Of a DNA stretch of 64,000 nucleotides, positions 36,533 to 44,420 are shown piece by piece (the first letter of the stretch is position 1; every line of letters starts with the position of its first letter). The stretch is from positions 62,001-126,000 of the forward strand of contig JAUJYZ010001593.1 in assembly GCA_033675265.1 (NCBI GenBank), read 5' to 3'. Source of the DNA: Actinostola sp. cb2023 (Eukaryota; Cnidaria; Anthozoa; Actiniaria; Actinostolidae). The notes beneath the pieces were generated by a model. The model had not been told where the DNA came from and searched no databases. It saw only the letters and a program-made list of their open reading frames with translations. The position numbers and the translations under genes were made by a program.

Positions 36533-39500
36533 TAATACCGTCTTTATTTAACGAGGGTAGCCCCTCAAAACTAACATATATAGAGTAATAATGATTGCCA
36601 ATGTAACTCAAACACACTTCTCCCCTAAATGGACTTATTTGCTTATATTTTAGTTAAGTAAGAATCCGTATGAGTCGGATGTGAACTGGTTTGAGCTGTT
36701 CAAAATCGATGTTGCCAAGCAATGGTGGGAGATACCACGTGACGACTTGAAGCTCGAGTACGAACTTGGATCAGGAGCGTTTGGTGTGGTAATGAAAGGA
36801 TTTTTGAAGAAAGGAGAAGAAGGGGAAGAAAAGCGTGGAATGTATTGTGCTGTCAAGATGTTGAAAGGTAGTGATAATAATGACATTGGATCGATGAATC
36901 TCTTCGAAAATGGTGTTTAAAAAGGATGGAACGGGGTATGGTAGTTAGGAAGTGTGGACCACATAGTTGAGGCACACAAGAGGGAAAGAAATGACTATAA
37001 AGAAAGTGAAATATTAAAAAGGAATCAAGAAAGGAAAGACGAAAAAAGAATGAATAGACGACGAAAGGATGGGAAAAATTCAAAGTTCTTTTCTGCTTCA
37101 GATAATCCAACAAAACAGGAACTGCGTAACCTGTGTAAAGAAATCAACATCCTGTCATCAATCGGTGACCATCCTAACATTGTTAGTCTTATTGGGGCGT
37201 GTACAATTAACGGTAAGACAACTACAATTACAAATCCCTGCATGTACTACAGTCATTAATCGATGACCATCCTAACATTGTTAGTCTTATTGGGGCGTGT
37301 ACAATTAACGGTAAGATAACTACAATTACAAATCCCTGCATGTACTACAGTCATTAATCGGTGATCATCCTCACCAAGGGATGTCATATCTGGAGAAACA
37401 CAGGGTAAATTTGATAATAGTTTAGATAGTTTTAGATTGCTCAACGCGGATGTCATATTTGGAGAAACACAGGGTATTTTGATAATAGTTGCGAATAGTT
37501 TTAGATTTCAAGGGATGTCATATCTAAAGAAACACAGGGTAAATGTTTTAATAGTGTTTTACGATCAAGTTTTAGATTGCTTCAAGGGATGTCAGAATCT
37601 GGACAACCTTTACAGCGTAAATTTGATAATAGTTTAGATAGTTTTAGATTACTCAAGGGATGTCACTTCTGGAGAAGGACAGGGTAAATTAAATAATAGT
37701 TTAGATAGTTTTAGAGGTCTCAGATCAAGGGATGTCATATCTGGCTAAAAACACAGGGTAAATTTGATAATAGTTTGATAGTTTTAGACTAACTCAAGGG
37801 ATGTCATATCTGTATAAGGTACACAGGGTAAATTTGATAATATTTTAGATAGTTTTAGATTGCTCAAGGGATGTCAATATATTCCCGGAGAAACACAGGG
37901 TAAATTTGATAATAGTTTAGATAGTTTTAGATTGTCACAAGGGATGTCCTATCGGAGAAATACAAAAATTTCATACAATATGACAGTTTTTTGCAATAGT
38001 TTTCAGTTCATATGAATCGAAGGAATACATTATGATGTATACAACTGGTTCTTTTTGATAATAGTTTAGATAGTTTTAGATTGAATATAAGGATGTGAAT
38101 ATCTGGAGAAAACAGGGTGTTGTTGTGATAATATTTTAGATACCTTTTAGATTACTCAAGGGAGTCATATCTGGAGAAGTACAGGGTAAACTTGAATCTG
38201 TTGTATTTTAGATTGCTCAAGGGATGTCTTTCCATCTAAACCAAAACTTATAAATCTGGCCTGAATTGATAATAGTTTAGATACTTTAGATTGCCTCAAG
38301 GGATGTCATATCTGGAGAAAAAAAAAGGTAAATTTTGAAAATATAGTTTAGATAGTTTTAGATTAAGTCAAGGGATGTCATATCTTCTAGAGTGCAAGGA
38401 TTACATTTGATATAGTTTCGATAGTTTTTTTAGATTGCTCAGGGATGTCATATTTGAAACACAGGGTAAATTTGATAATAGTTTAGATAGTTTTTGGTTC
38501 AAGGGATTTCAATATCTGGAGCCAAGATTCGCAGGGTAAATGTGATAATAGTTTGATAGTTTTAGATTAATGCACGCTTGGATGTCATATCTCTGTTAAA
38601 AACACGCGGGATATGTTGGGAGAACAAAGAAAATTTTACGCTCCATGAAATTATAAACGGCTTTGTCAATCAACACTCTCAATTAAATATTATTACAACA
38701 CTTGAGAGCTCAAAGGATGTCATATCTGAGAAACTGGGGTAAATTTGATAATAGTTTAGATAGTTTTAGATTGCTCAACGGGATGTCATATCACGAGAAA
38801 CACAGGGTAAATTTGATAATATTTTTAGATAGTTTTAGAAACTCGAAGGGATTTCATATCTGGAGAAATACAGGGTAAATTTGATAATAGTTTACGCCCA
38901 TGAAATTATAAAGCTTTGTCAATTGTCACTCTCTTATTACATATTATTGACGTCACTTGAGAGCTAGTAATCTCGCCAACTGATTGGCTGGTTTTGAGTT
39001 GTCTGTACTCTTACAGACACACACTGCTGACGATAGCATTTCACGACTTGTCACACAATCTTTTCTTATTATTTTTCGGTAAAACTCGAAGCCTTTCCCG
39101 CTTTGACATATTAAATTATTAAAAAAAAACCACACAATTGCAGGTGGTTTTGAGTTGTCTGTACTCTTATTGACACACACTTGACGTCATATGCAATTTG
39201 TAAAATATGTCTCACGTTTATTTACCAGTATGTCCACCGTGACTTAGCAGCTCGTAACATCTTACTTGGTAAAAAGATGGTTGCCATGGTTTCTGACTTT
39301 GGTTTATCACGTGATGTATACGAGGTTGGAATGTACGAGAATACTGCTGGGGTAGGTGATACAATGAACAACAATAATATAGATACAATATCAGTGTTCA
39401 CTGCTAAAATGATATCTTAACACAAACGTCATTAACTAAAATGACGTCATTATATATTTACCACTGCTGTATAATTTGACCAGATAGCGCGATAAAATTC

Positions 39501-42500
39501 ATATTCTTGGTTTACAATCAATCCCTTGAGAATCATGAGATAAAGACACGGCGGCCATGTTGGTTGAACAAACAATACACACTAATGAGCAATCTTTTGA
39601 TGAAGTTCAACCAATTCAAGATGGCCGCCGTGACGTGTATTGCAAACCAGCAATAGATAGATTGACAAATATATATGCGAATTTGTACATTAATGTTGCA
39701 GAGTATTCTTCCTGTTCGATGGATGGCTGTAGAATCCCTACAAGACTTCACTTTCAACACAGAAACTGATGTGTAAGTTGTACTTAGACTAAACTATATC
39801 GTTAGACAGTTGCCTCTCACTTATCTTATTGACTTATCTGTAAGAAGTAGCAAATGTAACGTAGATACCCTACAATGTCCTGCAATGCAATATAAACGAG
39901 ACACCTATGATCCCTTCCCCTCCCACAATGTTAATCAGTGATGGTTTGTAATAATCTGATGCTATGCAATGAATTTTGAACCCAAACATCAACATTGGAA
40001 AGGGGGAAGGGGACGAGACTTGGAAATTCATGCATGGTGGCACATTTTTTAAATATGCATGGGATTGTAGGTTAGTGTATATGGGCATATACTGGCCCGG
40101 GTTGCACGAAAGGTGAATAGCGCTATCCACCGGATAAGTCCTATCCAACGGATATAATTTATTGGATAACTGCATCAGTTTTATCCGTTGGATAGGACTT
40201 ATCCGGTGGATAGCGCTATTCACCTTTCGTGCAACCGGGCCCTGGTGTGTAAATTGGTTACTACTAGTGAGAGACAACTGTTTCACGTATTTTATTGAAT
40301 TGTCTATAAGGTAGTAGCACATAGTCGTTTTCCTATGAGTGGGAAGTAGTTCCGGTACAGTTCGTGCCATGTGGTACCGTGCCGTGACGGTTCCGTGTAT
40401 AGAGTCGTTTTCGTATGAGTGGGAAACTTACAGTACGGAGTTACAGTCACTGTACGGAATCGAAGACATCTATTCAACCAATCACAGCGCGCGAAATCAT
40501 TTCTCAACCAATCAGAATGCTTGAATTCCGTCACCGGATGGCACGTTACCGTCACTGCACGGCACGAACCGTAACGTAACTACTTCCCACTCGTACGGCG
40601 AAAACGACTCTAAGCATTCTGATTGGTTGATCAATGATTTGCGCGCTGTGATTGGTTGAATAGATGTCTTCGATTCCGTACTGTAGGTTTCCCACTCGTA
40701 CGAAAACGACTCTATGAAACGTTGATAGCCTAAGCTATAGGTGACTGTATATGGGCATTAATAAGACTAATCAATTTATTGGTTGCAAGAAAGGGACCTA
40801 TTCTGTTCCCTTATTAAAACAAACACTCAATTTCTCTCCATGTCTGTAGATGGTCTTACGGTGTTGTCTTGTGGGAGATCGAAAGTGAAGGTATGAGTAA
40901 TACTTCCTCTTCGTCGCAAATAAATAGAATCATCATAAAATGAAGGACCAGAAGACAGACAGACATAACTCAATGACGCCCCCAAATTTCTATATTAATC
41001 ATTGATCCATCTAAAGGACCAAGACCCACGTGAATCATTATGCGATTAACACGTGACACATCACGTGACCGGTGAACCGATACGACTGGCAACTAACGAC
41101 TACCATGTGACCCTAGTTTGTTGGACCTGACTTGCTTATGGCCACAACACGAATATCAAGTAGTTATCTATGACGTCATTGATCGTTTACGAGTAAGATT
41201 TAAAGCAGATTTTGTCTTTATATTGCTTGATAACAATAGACGTCATTTCCGGTTTCTTGAGGAATTTTCATGAGCTGAATTGCACTTTTTCAATTCTTTG
41301 TGGGCAAGTGATGTCATCGAAATGCCAGAATCTAAAATATTACATCTAGATGGTTAATTTTTAAATCAGTATATTTTAATTTGGAGGCAAGCAAATCGAG
41401 TTTTCTTGGAAAATTTTCAAGTCATCAAGTCATGAAAATTCATGTGCTTAAGCAAAATCAATTTTTTTAGTAATCCAAATTCCTTAAAAATATTATTTGA
41501 ATTTACTTGAAGTGAAAATGTTTTCCACTTTTGGAAAAGAGCAGGTTTCTATATATACTGTAAGTGACTCCGCCGCCATGTTGGTGTAGCGAAGTTGTAC
41601 ACCAAGATGGCCGCCGCATACAAATTAACAAAAATTTCCAAAGTTTTTCCCCTCAGTCGAAGTAAAAAAATGAAATTCAAGGACTTTTAACAGCTGATTT
41701 TTATCAAGCAATTCTTGTTACTCAGGTGTTGTTCCCTATGGAGGGTTGTCAGGACTGGAAATCTTTGAACGGCTAAAACAAGGCTTCAGATTGGAGAAAC
41801 CACGTGACACTTCACGTGACATGTAAGCAATACTAACATAACCAATCAGGTAAAACTACAATGGATTTATTGACTGCATTGAATGATTGCAGGTATTCGA
41901 TAATGTGGAAGTGCTGGAACCCAGACCCCAAGCAAAGACCAACATTCTCTGACCTGGTCTACCAAGTTGGCGGGCTTTTATCTCTTGCTGGGAGTAAGGT
42001 TGTTGATTGGTGCATATTTGATTTTCACTGTATATGTTGGTTGAAACTGTTAGGCAGCTTACAGTAAGGTTGTTGATTGGTGCATATTTGATATTCACTG
42101 TATGTTGGTTAAAACTGTTAGGGAGCTTACAGTAAGGTTGTTGATTGGTGCATAGAGTCGGTTTCGTATGAGTGGGAAACCTACGGTACGGAGTTACGGT
42201 TACGGTACGGAATCGAACACATTGTATTCAACCAATCAAATCGCTCGAAATCATTTCTCAACCAATCAGAATGCTTGGATACCGTACGATGATGGCGCGA
42301 TACGGTCACCGCACGGCACGAACCGTACCGTAACTACTTCCCACTCATACGAAAACGACTCTATTTGACATTCACTGAATGTTGGTTGAAACTGTTAGGG
42401 AGCTTACAGTAAGGTTGTTGATTGGTGCATATTTGATATTCACTGTATATGTTGGTTGAAACTGTTAGGGAGCTTACAGTAAGGTTGTTGATTGGTGCAT

Positions 42501-43088
42501 ATTTGATATTCACTGTATGTTGGTTAAAACTATTAGGGAGCTTACAGTAAGGTTGTTGATTGGTGCATATTTGATTTTCACTGTATATGTTGGTTGAAAC
42601 TGTTAGGCAGCTTACAGTAAGGTTGTTGATTGGTGCATATTTGATATTCACTGTATGTTGGTTAAAACTATTAGGGAGCTTACAGTAAGGTTGTTGATTG
42701 GTGCATATTTGATATTCACTGTATGTTGGTTAAAACTGTTAGGGAGCTTACAGTAAGGTTGTTGATTGGTGCATATTTGATATTCACTGTATATGTTGGT
42801 TAAAACTGTTAGGGAGCTTACAGTAAGGATGTTGATTGGTGCATATTTGATATTCACTGTATATGTTGGTTAAAACTGTTAGGGAGCTTACAGTAAGGTT
42901 GTTGATTGGTGCATATTTGATATTCACTGTATGTTGGTTAAAACTGTTAGGGAGATGTTGAACTGAAACCCAATCAATATGACGAGGTTGAAATTGGTGT
43001 CCTACACGACCAAGTAGCAAGGCCATCAAACCACATAAATGGAGCATTCATTGAGAATGATGGCATAGCTATGGAAGAAATGCTCTGA
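14208..43088 (+). CDS. RTK-B: CRD-kringle-FN3-SEA-FN3-TM receptor tyrosine kinase (gene span)
   Basis: Exons: 14208-14398, 15353-15379, 15519-15770, 24753-25046, 25232-25344, 25470-25540, 35478-35629, 35735-36025, 36260-36408, 36654-36867, 37102-37212, 39229-39351, 39702-39772, 40850-40890, 41726-41822, 41893-41993 and 42955-43088 (TGA). All junctions are GT-AG and phases match, except between 37212 (phase 1) and 39229 (phase 0), where a 194-nt exon equivalent to RTK-A 11102-11295 is missing. The Fz-CRD plus kringle pair is characteristic of ROR and MuSK receptors; the FN3-SEA-FN3 stalk is not part of those families as I know them. The 5' end (signal peptide, first half of the CRD) is missing. 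Intact frames across many exons suggest a functional gene that is damaged or misassembled here. Confidence 0.82.
14941..15054. repeat. 16-bp tandem repeat, seven copies
   Basis: CCCTATAGTAGAATGT repeated seven times, essentially perfectly, in the intron after the CRD exon. The rest of 14399-15093 is AT-rich intron with no recognisable feature. Confidence 0.97.
15094..15234. mobile_element. MITE-like inverted repeat
   Basis: Left arm GCCTCTTCTAACAGGATATT and right arm ending AATATCCTCGG to AAGAAGAGGC. The inner segments GGATATCGGGATACC and GGTATCCCGATATC also pair. It would fold into an imperfect hairpin of ~55-bp arms. No ORF is present. Confidence 0.75.
15353..15379 (+). CDS. RTK-B 27-nt microexon linking CRD and kringle
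   Basis: Between TTTTCATAG and GTATGC, phase 1 in and out. It encodes the linker TETDRLEDN between the CRD and kringle. It is supported by phase agreement with both neighbours and by acidic linker composition. It is too short for ORF detection. Confidence 0.7.
15519..15770 (+). CDS. RTK-B kringle domain
   Basis: A 252-nt exon after ACACCATTAG, phase 1 to phase 1, ending CCAG/GTACTA. One complete kringle: [12 protein letters not shown], the [11 protein letters not shown] loop, [15 protein letters not shown] and [10 protein letters not shown], with the six cysteines expected for the triple-disulfide fold. Kringles in ROR/MuSK-type receptors are extracellular protein-binding modules. The last ~66 nt and the donor are the seed of the 86-bp array that follows. 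Confidence 0.95.
15771..24691 (+). repeat. 86-bp array of kringle exon end plus donor (~104 copies)
   Basis: Unit: GTACTAATAGACCTAGTTGT, then a ~66-nt copy of the kringle exon end (TGTTACACTACTAATACTAG to CCAGCACCAG), then GT again. Variants differ in AACAAG/TACAAG/AAAAG, TCCAG/TCCTG and in linkers GTACCTATAG, GTTCCTATATAG and GTCAGACC. A higher-order period is visible: blocks from about 16045 to 18460 reappear 2657 bp downstream almost unchanged. Because 86 is not a multiple of 3, a 63-residue ORF recurs every unit; these ORFs are artefacts. The array fills nearly all of the kringle-FN3 intron. Confidence 0.97.
24753..25046 (+). CDS. RTK-B first FN3 domain
   Basis: A 294-nt exon from TTTTGTTCAG to CAAA/GTAAGT, phase 1 to phase 1. 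It encodes [20 protein letters not shown], then [20 protein letters not shown], and later [20 protein letters not shown] with NEHGDGPWS. It has the FN3 hallmarks (Trp in strand B, L-P-T-Y corner, G-x-G-P-W-S before strand G). No stop interrupts it. RTK-A would carry this module outside the window. Confidence 0.93.
25232..25344 (+). CDS. RTK-B SEA exon 1
   Basis: A 113-nt exon, phase 1 to phase 0, after AATATTACAG. It encodes [20 protein letters not shown] and then [18 protein letters not shown]. This matches the SEA start pattern (F-x-L strand, helix with S..Y..L). It is the intact version of the truncated RTK-A exon at 1366-1442. Confidence 0.88.
25470..25540 (+). CDS. RTK-B SEA exon 2
   Basis: A 71-nt exon encoding [20 protein letters not shown] then IRF, with donor TTCTT/GTAAGT. 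Retention of the following intron would read TTC TTG TAA, a stop at once. The 9.6-kb 38-bp array downstream therefore cannot continue this reading frame. Confidence 0.87.
25700..35301. repeat. 38-bp minisatellite, ~250 copies, in SEA exon 2-3 intron of RTK-B
   Basis: Unit ACCACCAACACAATCATCTC followed by CACCAACCCTCGTGCATT, repeated over 9.6 kb. Common variants are CTCCTG for CTCGTG and ACCGAC for ACCAAC; sporadic short indels increase after about 30800. The unit has no stop in any forward frame, so ORFs of more than 2000 codons arise in all three frames at once. It aligns gap-free with the RTK-A 38-bp unit in the same intron. Confidence 0.97.
35478..35629 (+). CDS. RTK-B SEA exon 3 with GSVGVEF motif
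   Basis: A 152-nt exon after TTTCTACAG, ending AAAG/GTACAT. It encodes [20 protein letters not shown] and then [20 protein letters not shown] to LLVKG. The GSVGV segment is conserved between the paralogs and corresponds to the SEA cleavage loop. Confidence 0.9.
35735..36025 (+). CDS. RTK-B membrane-proximal FN3 domain
   Basis: A 291-nt exon, phase 1 on both sides, donor AAAG/GTTAGT. It encodes [40 protein letters not shown] and [20 protein letters not shown]. Nearly identical to RTK-A 4249-4539, with differences scattered as substitutions and no indels, as expected for a recent functional duplicate. Confidence 0.93.
36260..36408 (+). CDS. RTK-B transmembrane exon
   Basis: Starts after AAATTCAG in phase 1, ends AGA/GTAAGA in phase 0. 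It encodes the stalk ASSQASTS, the helix [20 protein letters not shown] to LFW, and the basic cytoplasmic start [16 protein letters not shown]. Single-pass type I. Confidence 0.92.
36415..36535. repeat. ATG/AAT trinucleotide microsatellite
   Basis: (GAT)n grading into (ATA/AAT)n beginning six bases after the TM exon donor. It generates ORFs of poly-Ile or poly-Leu in several frames that are not genes. It is absent from the RTK-A intron. Confidence 0.97.
36654..36867 (+). CDS. RTK-B juxtamembrane and kinase glycine-loop exon
   Basis: A 214-nt exon, phase 0 to phase 1. It encodes [20 protein letters not shown], then [20 protein letters not shown] with [17 protein letters not shown] and CAVKMLK. 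The Gly-rich loop and ATP lysine are intact. NPYES may be a juxtamembrane phosphotyrosine/PTB-type site (inference). Confidence 0.94.
37102..37212 (+). CDS. RTK-B kinase exon 2 (alpha-C to beta5)
   Basis: A 111-nt exon after TCTGCTTCAG, donor AACG/GTAAGA. It encodes [20 protein letters not shown] then [17 protein letters not shown]. The alpha-C Glu is retained in KEINIL. Followed by two further partial copies of its end. Confidence 0.92.
37213..38893 (+). repeat. Hybrid remnant: 98-bp units joined to a decayed 67-bp array
   Basis: Starts with about 1.6 copies of the 98-bp exon-2/donor unit. At about 37371-37376 (GTGATCATCCTCACCAAGGG) it jumps into the 67-bp alpha-E unit (GGATGTCATATCTGGAGAAA to GTAAATTTGATAATAG), skipping the hinge/alpha-E exon. 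From 37440 on, copies carry many irregular insertions and deletions, unlike the clean RTK-A array. Short unrelated blocks appear, such as CCATGAAATTATAAA at 38644 and 38897. Confidence 0.88.
39229..39351 (+). CDS. RTK-B kinase exon 4 (catalytic and activation loops)
   Basis: A 123-nt exon, phase 0 both sides, after TTTACCAG. It encodes [20 protein letters not shown] then [28 protein letters not shown] and DFG are intact, and two Tyr in the activation loop (YEVGMY) are candidate autophosphorylation sites. It cannot join exon 37102-37212 in frame without the missing 194-nt exon. Confidence 0.94.
39545..39638. mobile_element. Small MITE-like hairpin
   Basis: Inverted ends GACACGGCGGCCATGTTGGT and ATGGCCGCCGTGACGTGT with GGTTGAAC/GTTCAACC inside. 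It lies in the RTK-B intron between kinase exons 4 and 5. The hairpin at 41570-41617 has similar GCCGCCATGTTGG ends and may belong to the same family. Confidence 0.65.
39702..39772 (+). CDS. RTK-B kinase exon 5 (P+1 loop)
   Basis: A 71-nt exon after TAATGTTGCAG, phase 0 to phase 2, donor GATGT/GTAAGT. It encodes [20 protein letters not shown] then [14 protein letters not shown] is the RTK-type P+1 loop, with AVES in place of APES. RTK-A keeps only a broken copy (14144-14198). Confidence 0.9.
40094..40242. mobile_element. MITE with near-perfect inverted arms
   Basis: GGCCCGGGTTGCACGAAAGG pairs with CCTTTCGTGCAACCGGGCC. Arms continue through GTGAATAGCGCTATCCACCG and its inverse, with a loop around TTGGATAACTGCATCAG. 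Almost the whole element is one hairpin. It is a non-autonomous element in an RTK-B intron. Confidence 0.85.
40324..40712. mobile_element. TA-target MITE, outer copy interrupted by a second copy
   Basis: Halves 40324-40399 and 40611-40712 together align with the reverse complement of the 42155-42361 MITE. Shared segments include TATGAGTGGGAAGTAGTT, AGCATTCTGATTGGTTGA and CGATTCCGTACTGTAG. It ends ACGAAAACGACTC followed by TA. The left end has lost the first two bases (GTCG instead of GAGTCG). A second family member is inserted within it. Confidence 0.8.
40402..40610. mobile_element. TA-target MITE, inner nested copy
   Basis: A 209-bp element with ends GAGTCGTTTTCGTATGAGTG and GTACGGCGAAAACGACTC, flanked by TA on both sides (40400-40401 and 40611-40612). 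It carries CCAATCA-type boxes (ACCAATCACAGCGCGC and ACCAATCAGAATGCTTG). Same family as 42155-42361. Confidence 0.85.
40850..40890 (+). CDS. RTK-B kinase exon 6 (alpha-F)
   Basis: A 41-nt exon between TGTCTGTAG and GTATGA, phase 2 to phase 1, encoding [15 protein letters not shown] across the junction. [12 protein letters not shown] is the invariant alpha-F segment of tyrosine kinases. Too short to be seen as an ORF. Confidence 0.9.
41570..41617. repeat. Short inverted repeat
   Basis: CCGCCGCCATGTTGGTGTA pairs imperfectly with TACACCAAGATGGCCGCCGC around a short loop. Possibly a minimal MITE remnant. The surrounding intron 40891-41725 shows nothing else recognisable. Confidence 0.6.
41726..41822 (+). 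CDS. RTK-B kinase exon 7 (alpha-G)
   Basis: A 97-nt exon after TTACTCAG, phase 1 to phase 2. It encodes [20 protein letters not shown] and then [12 protein letters not shown]. The [22 protein letters not shown] pattern is the usual RTK segment between alpha-F and alpha-H. Confidence 0.9.
41893..41993 (+). CDS. RTK-B kinase exon 8 (alpha-H, RPTF)
   Basis: A 101-nt exon after GATTGCAG, phase 2 to phase 1. It encodes [20 protein letters not shown] then [19 protein letters not shown] and RPTF are C-lobe signature residues, including the structural Arg. The donor is GGGA/GTAAGG. Confidence 0.92.
41994..42954 (+). repeat. Last RTK-B intron built of 68-70-bp tandem units
   Basis: About 11 units of GTAAGGTTGTTGATTGGTGC followed by ATATTTGATATTCACTGTAT, GTTGGTTAAAACTGTTAGGG and AGCTTACA. 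Each unit starts with the donor sequence AGTAAGG and ends with the acceptor context GTTAGGGAG, so the intron looks like an ancestral ~65-bp intron amplified head to tail. A 207-bp MITE interrupts one unit. Confidence 0.93.
42155..42361. mobile_element. TA-target MITE inserted in the intron array
   Basis: A 207-bp element, ends GAGTCGGTTTCGTATGAGTG and CTCATACGAAAACGACTC. The insertion is exact against neighbouring repeat units: GTGCATATTTGA became GTGCA-TA-element-TA-TTTGA, which proves a TA target-site duplication. This is typical of Tc1/mariner-mobilised non-autonomous elements, among others. It is younger than the array. Confidence 0.92.
42955..43088 (+). CDS. RTK-B last coding exon, cytoplasmic tail
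   Basis: After GTTAGGGAG, phase 1. It encodes [20 protein letters not shown] then [20 protein letters not shown] and EEML, followed by TGA at 43086-43088. NQYDEV is a plausible phosphotyrosine docking site (Y-x-x-V). The acceptor is chosen because the preceding exon ends in phase 1 and this gives the only long open continuation. Confidence 0.85.
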
Positions 43089-43353
43089 TCTGAATACTGG
43101 CAGTACCAATGCAAATATCTTGTATGCCAAGCAATGTATTATTTGATTCATTCGCGGTACATTGCTTTAAAAATAATACATTTCTGCTTTGTCAAGCTTT
43201 CGGTCATTTAGGCCATCATCGGGAAGGGTGTAAGCGACGCTTTTGTCAACACGGACGGCGCTCGCACTGACCAATAATTTTCAAAACGACCGTTGACGTC
43301 TGTGACGGCAATCTACGACGGTATTTCACCTGTTTTAAAGTCATTTCCGTCTC

Positions 43354-43359
43354 AATAAA
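43354..43359 (+). terminator. Possible poly(A) signal for RTK-B
   Basis: AATAAA about 265 nt beyond the RTK-B stop, in GTCTCAATAAACACG. It is the first canonical signal after the stop. Use is inferred. Confidence 0.4.
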
Positions 43360-43682
43360 CACGAACACAGCAAGGGGGAGACCAAGAACTTGGTTCGATG
43401 TTACATGATGCTACTTGTAGCTCTTGCAGCTCACCGTTTGACGAAAAATTACTAAGGGGAAATTAACAAATATTGATGCTCTTTATGTCAGCGTTGTTTT
43501 CCTTTATCTAATATATAGATCTATAAGCGCTTTACAATTATAACGATTTGGACATGAATCACGCTATTGAGCTTCGCCATAACCACAAATTAAGACGAAG
43601 ACGCCGCTGTTGTAGTCCTTCCGTCACCCTTTAATGCTCAGGTACGCCTTGGCCGGTGTGAATTTCGAGTAAATTAAATTTA

Positions 43683-44170
43683 CATGTTTTACTCAATTTC
43701 CGTCGAATTTCCATCGAATTTCTACCGAATCTAACAGAAATTTCCACCGAATGTACACCGGATTTCTACGAATCTAAACCGAATTTACACCAATTCAAAT
43801 TTCCACCAACTCTACACCAAATTTCCACCGAATCTACACCGATTTTCCACAGAATCTACACCGAAACTACACCGGATTTCCACCAAATCTACACCGAATT
43901 TCCACCGAATCTACACCGAGTTTCCACCAAATCTACACCGATTTTCCACTGAATCTACACCGAAACTACACCGGATTTCCACCAAATCTACACCAAATTT
44001 CCACCAAATCTACACCAAATTTCCACCAAATCTACACCAAATTTCCACCAAATCTACACCAAATTTCCACCGGATGTGTACACCGGATTTCTACCGAATC
44101 TACACCGGATTTCCACGAATCTACACCGAATTTCCACCAAATCTACACCGAATTTCCACCGAATTTCTAC
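43683..44170. repeat. ~21-bp degenerate tandem repeat
   Basis: Repeated AATTTCCACC(A/G)AATCTACACC with GGATTTCC and GAAACTACACC variants, in the intergenic region between RTK-B and gene C. A weakly similar short-period A/T-rich array (ATTCCGTGTAAATTCAGTAT) lies at 57840-57995. Confidence 0.9.
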
Positions 44171-44303
44171 CGATCGAATTTACAATCCGTGGGGAGAGAG
44201 CGTAGCTTGACGACACTAAAATCGGCTGAGAGGGAGACTAGAAACCTTGCAGCCCTCACTATATAACAATTTATTGTATGAGGGCCAGCTGTAGATCTTA
44301 AAT

Positions 44304-44420
44304 TATAAGTATTATTTACAATATGAATGGCAATGTTGTATCTTATTTACAATCTCGAGCCGAAGGCGAGAGATTGTAAATAAGATACAACATTGTCACG
44401 AATATTGTAAATTACTTATG
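44304..44420. mobile_element. Hairpin element (MITE-like)
   Basis: ATAAGTATTATTTACAATAT on the left and ATATTGTAAATTACTTAT on the right. The inner arms GTTGTATCTTATTTACAATC and GATTGTAAATAAGATACAAC pair perfectly around TCGAGCCGAAGGCGAG. Confidence 0.75.

Noticed and set aside
36313..36617. Poly-Ile and poly-Leu frames
   Set aside because: They read through the TM exon donor into an AAT microsatellite.
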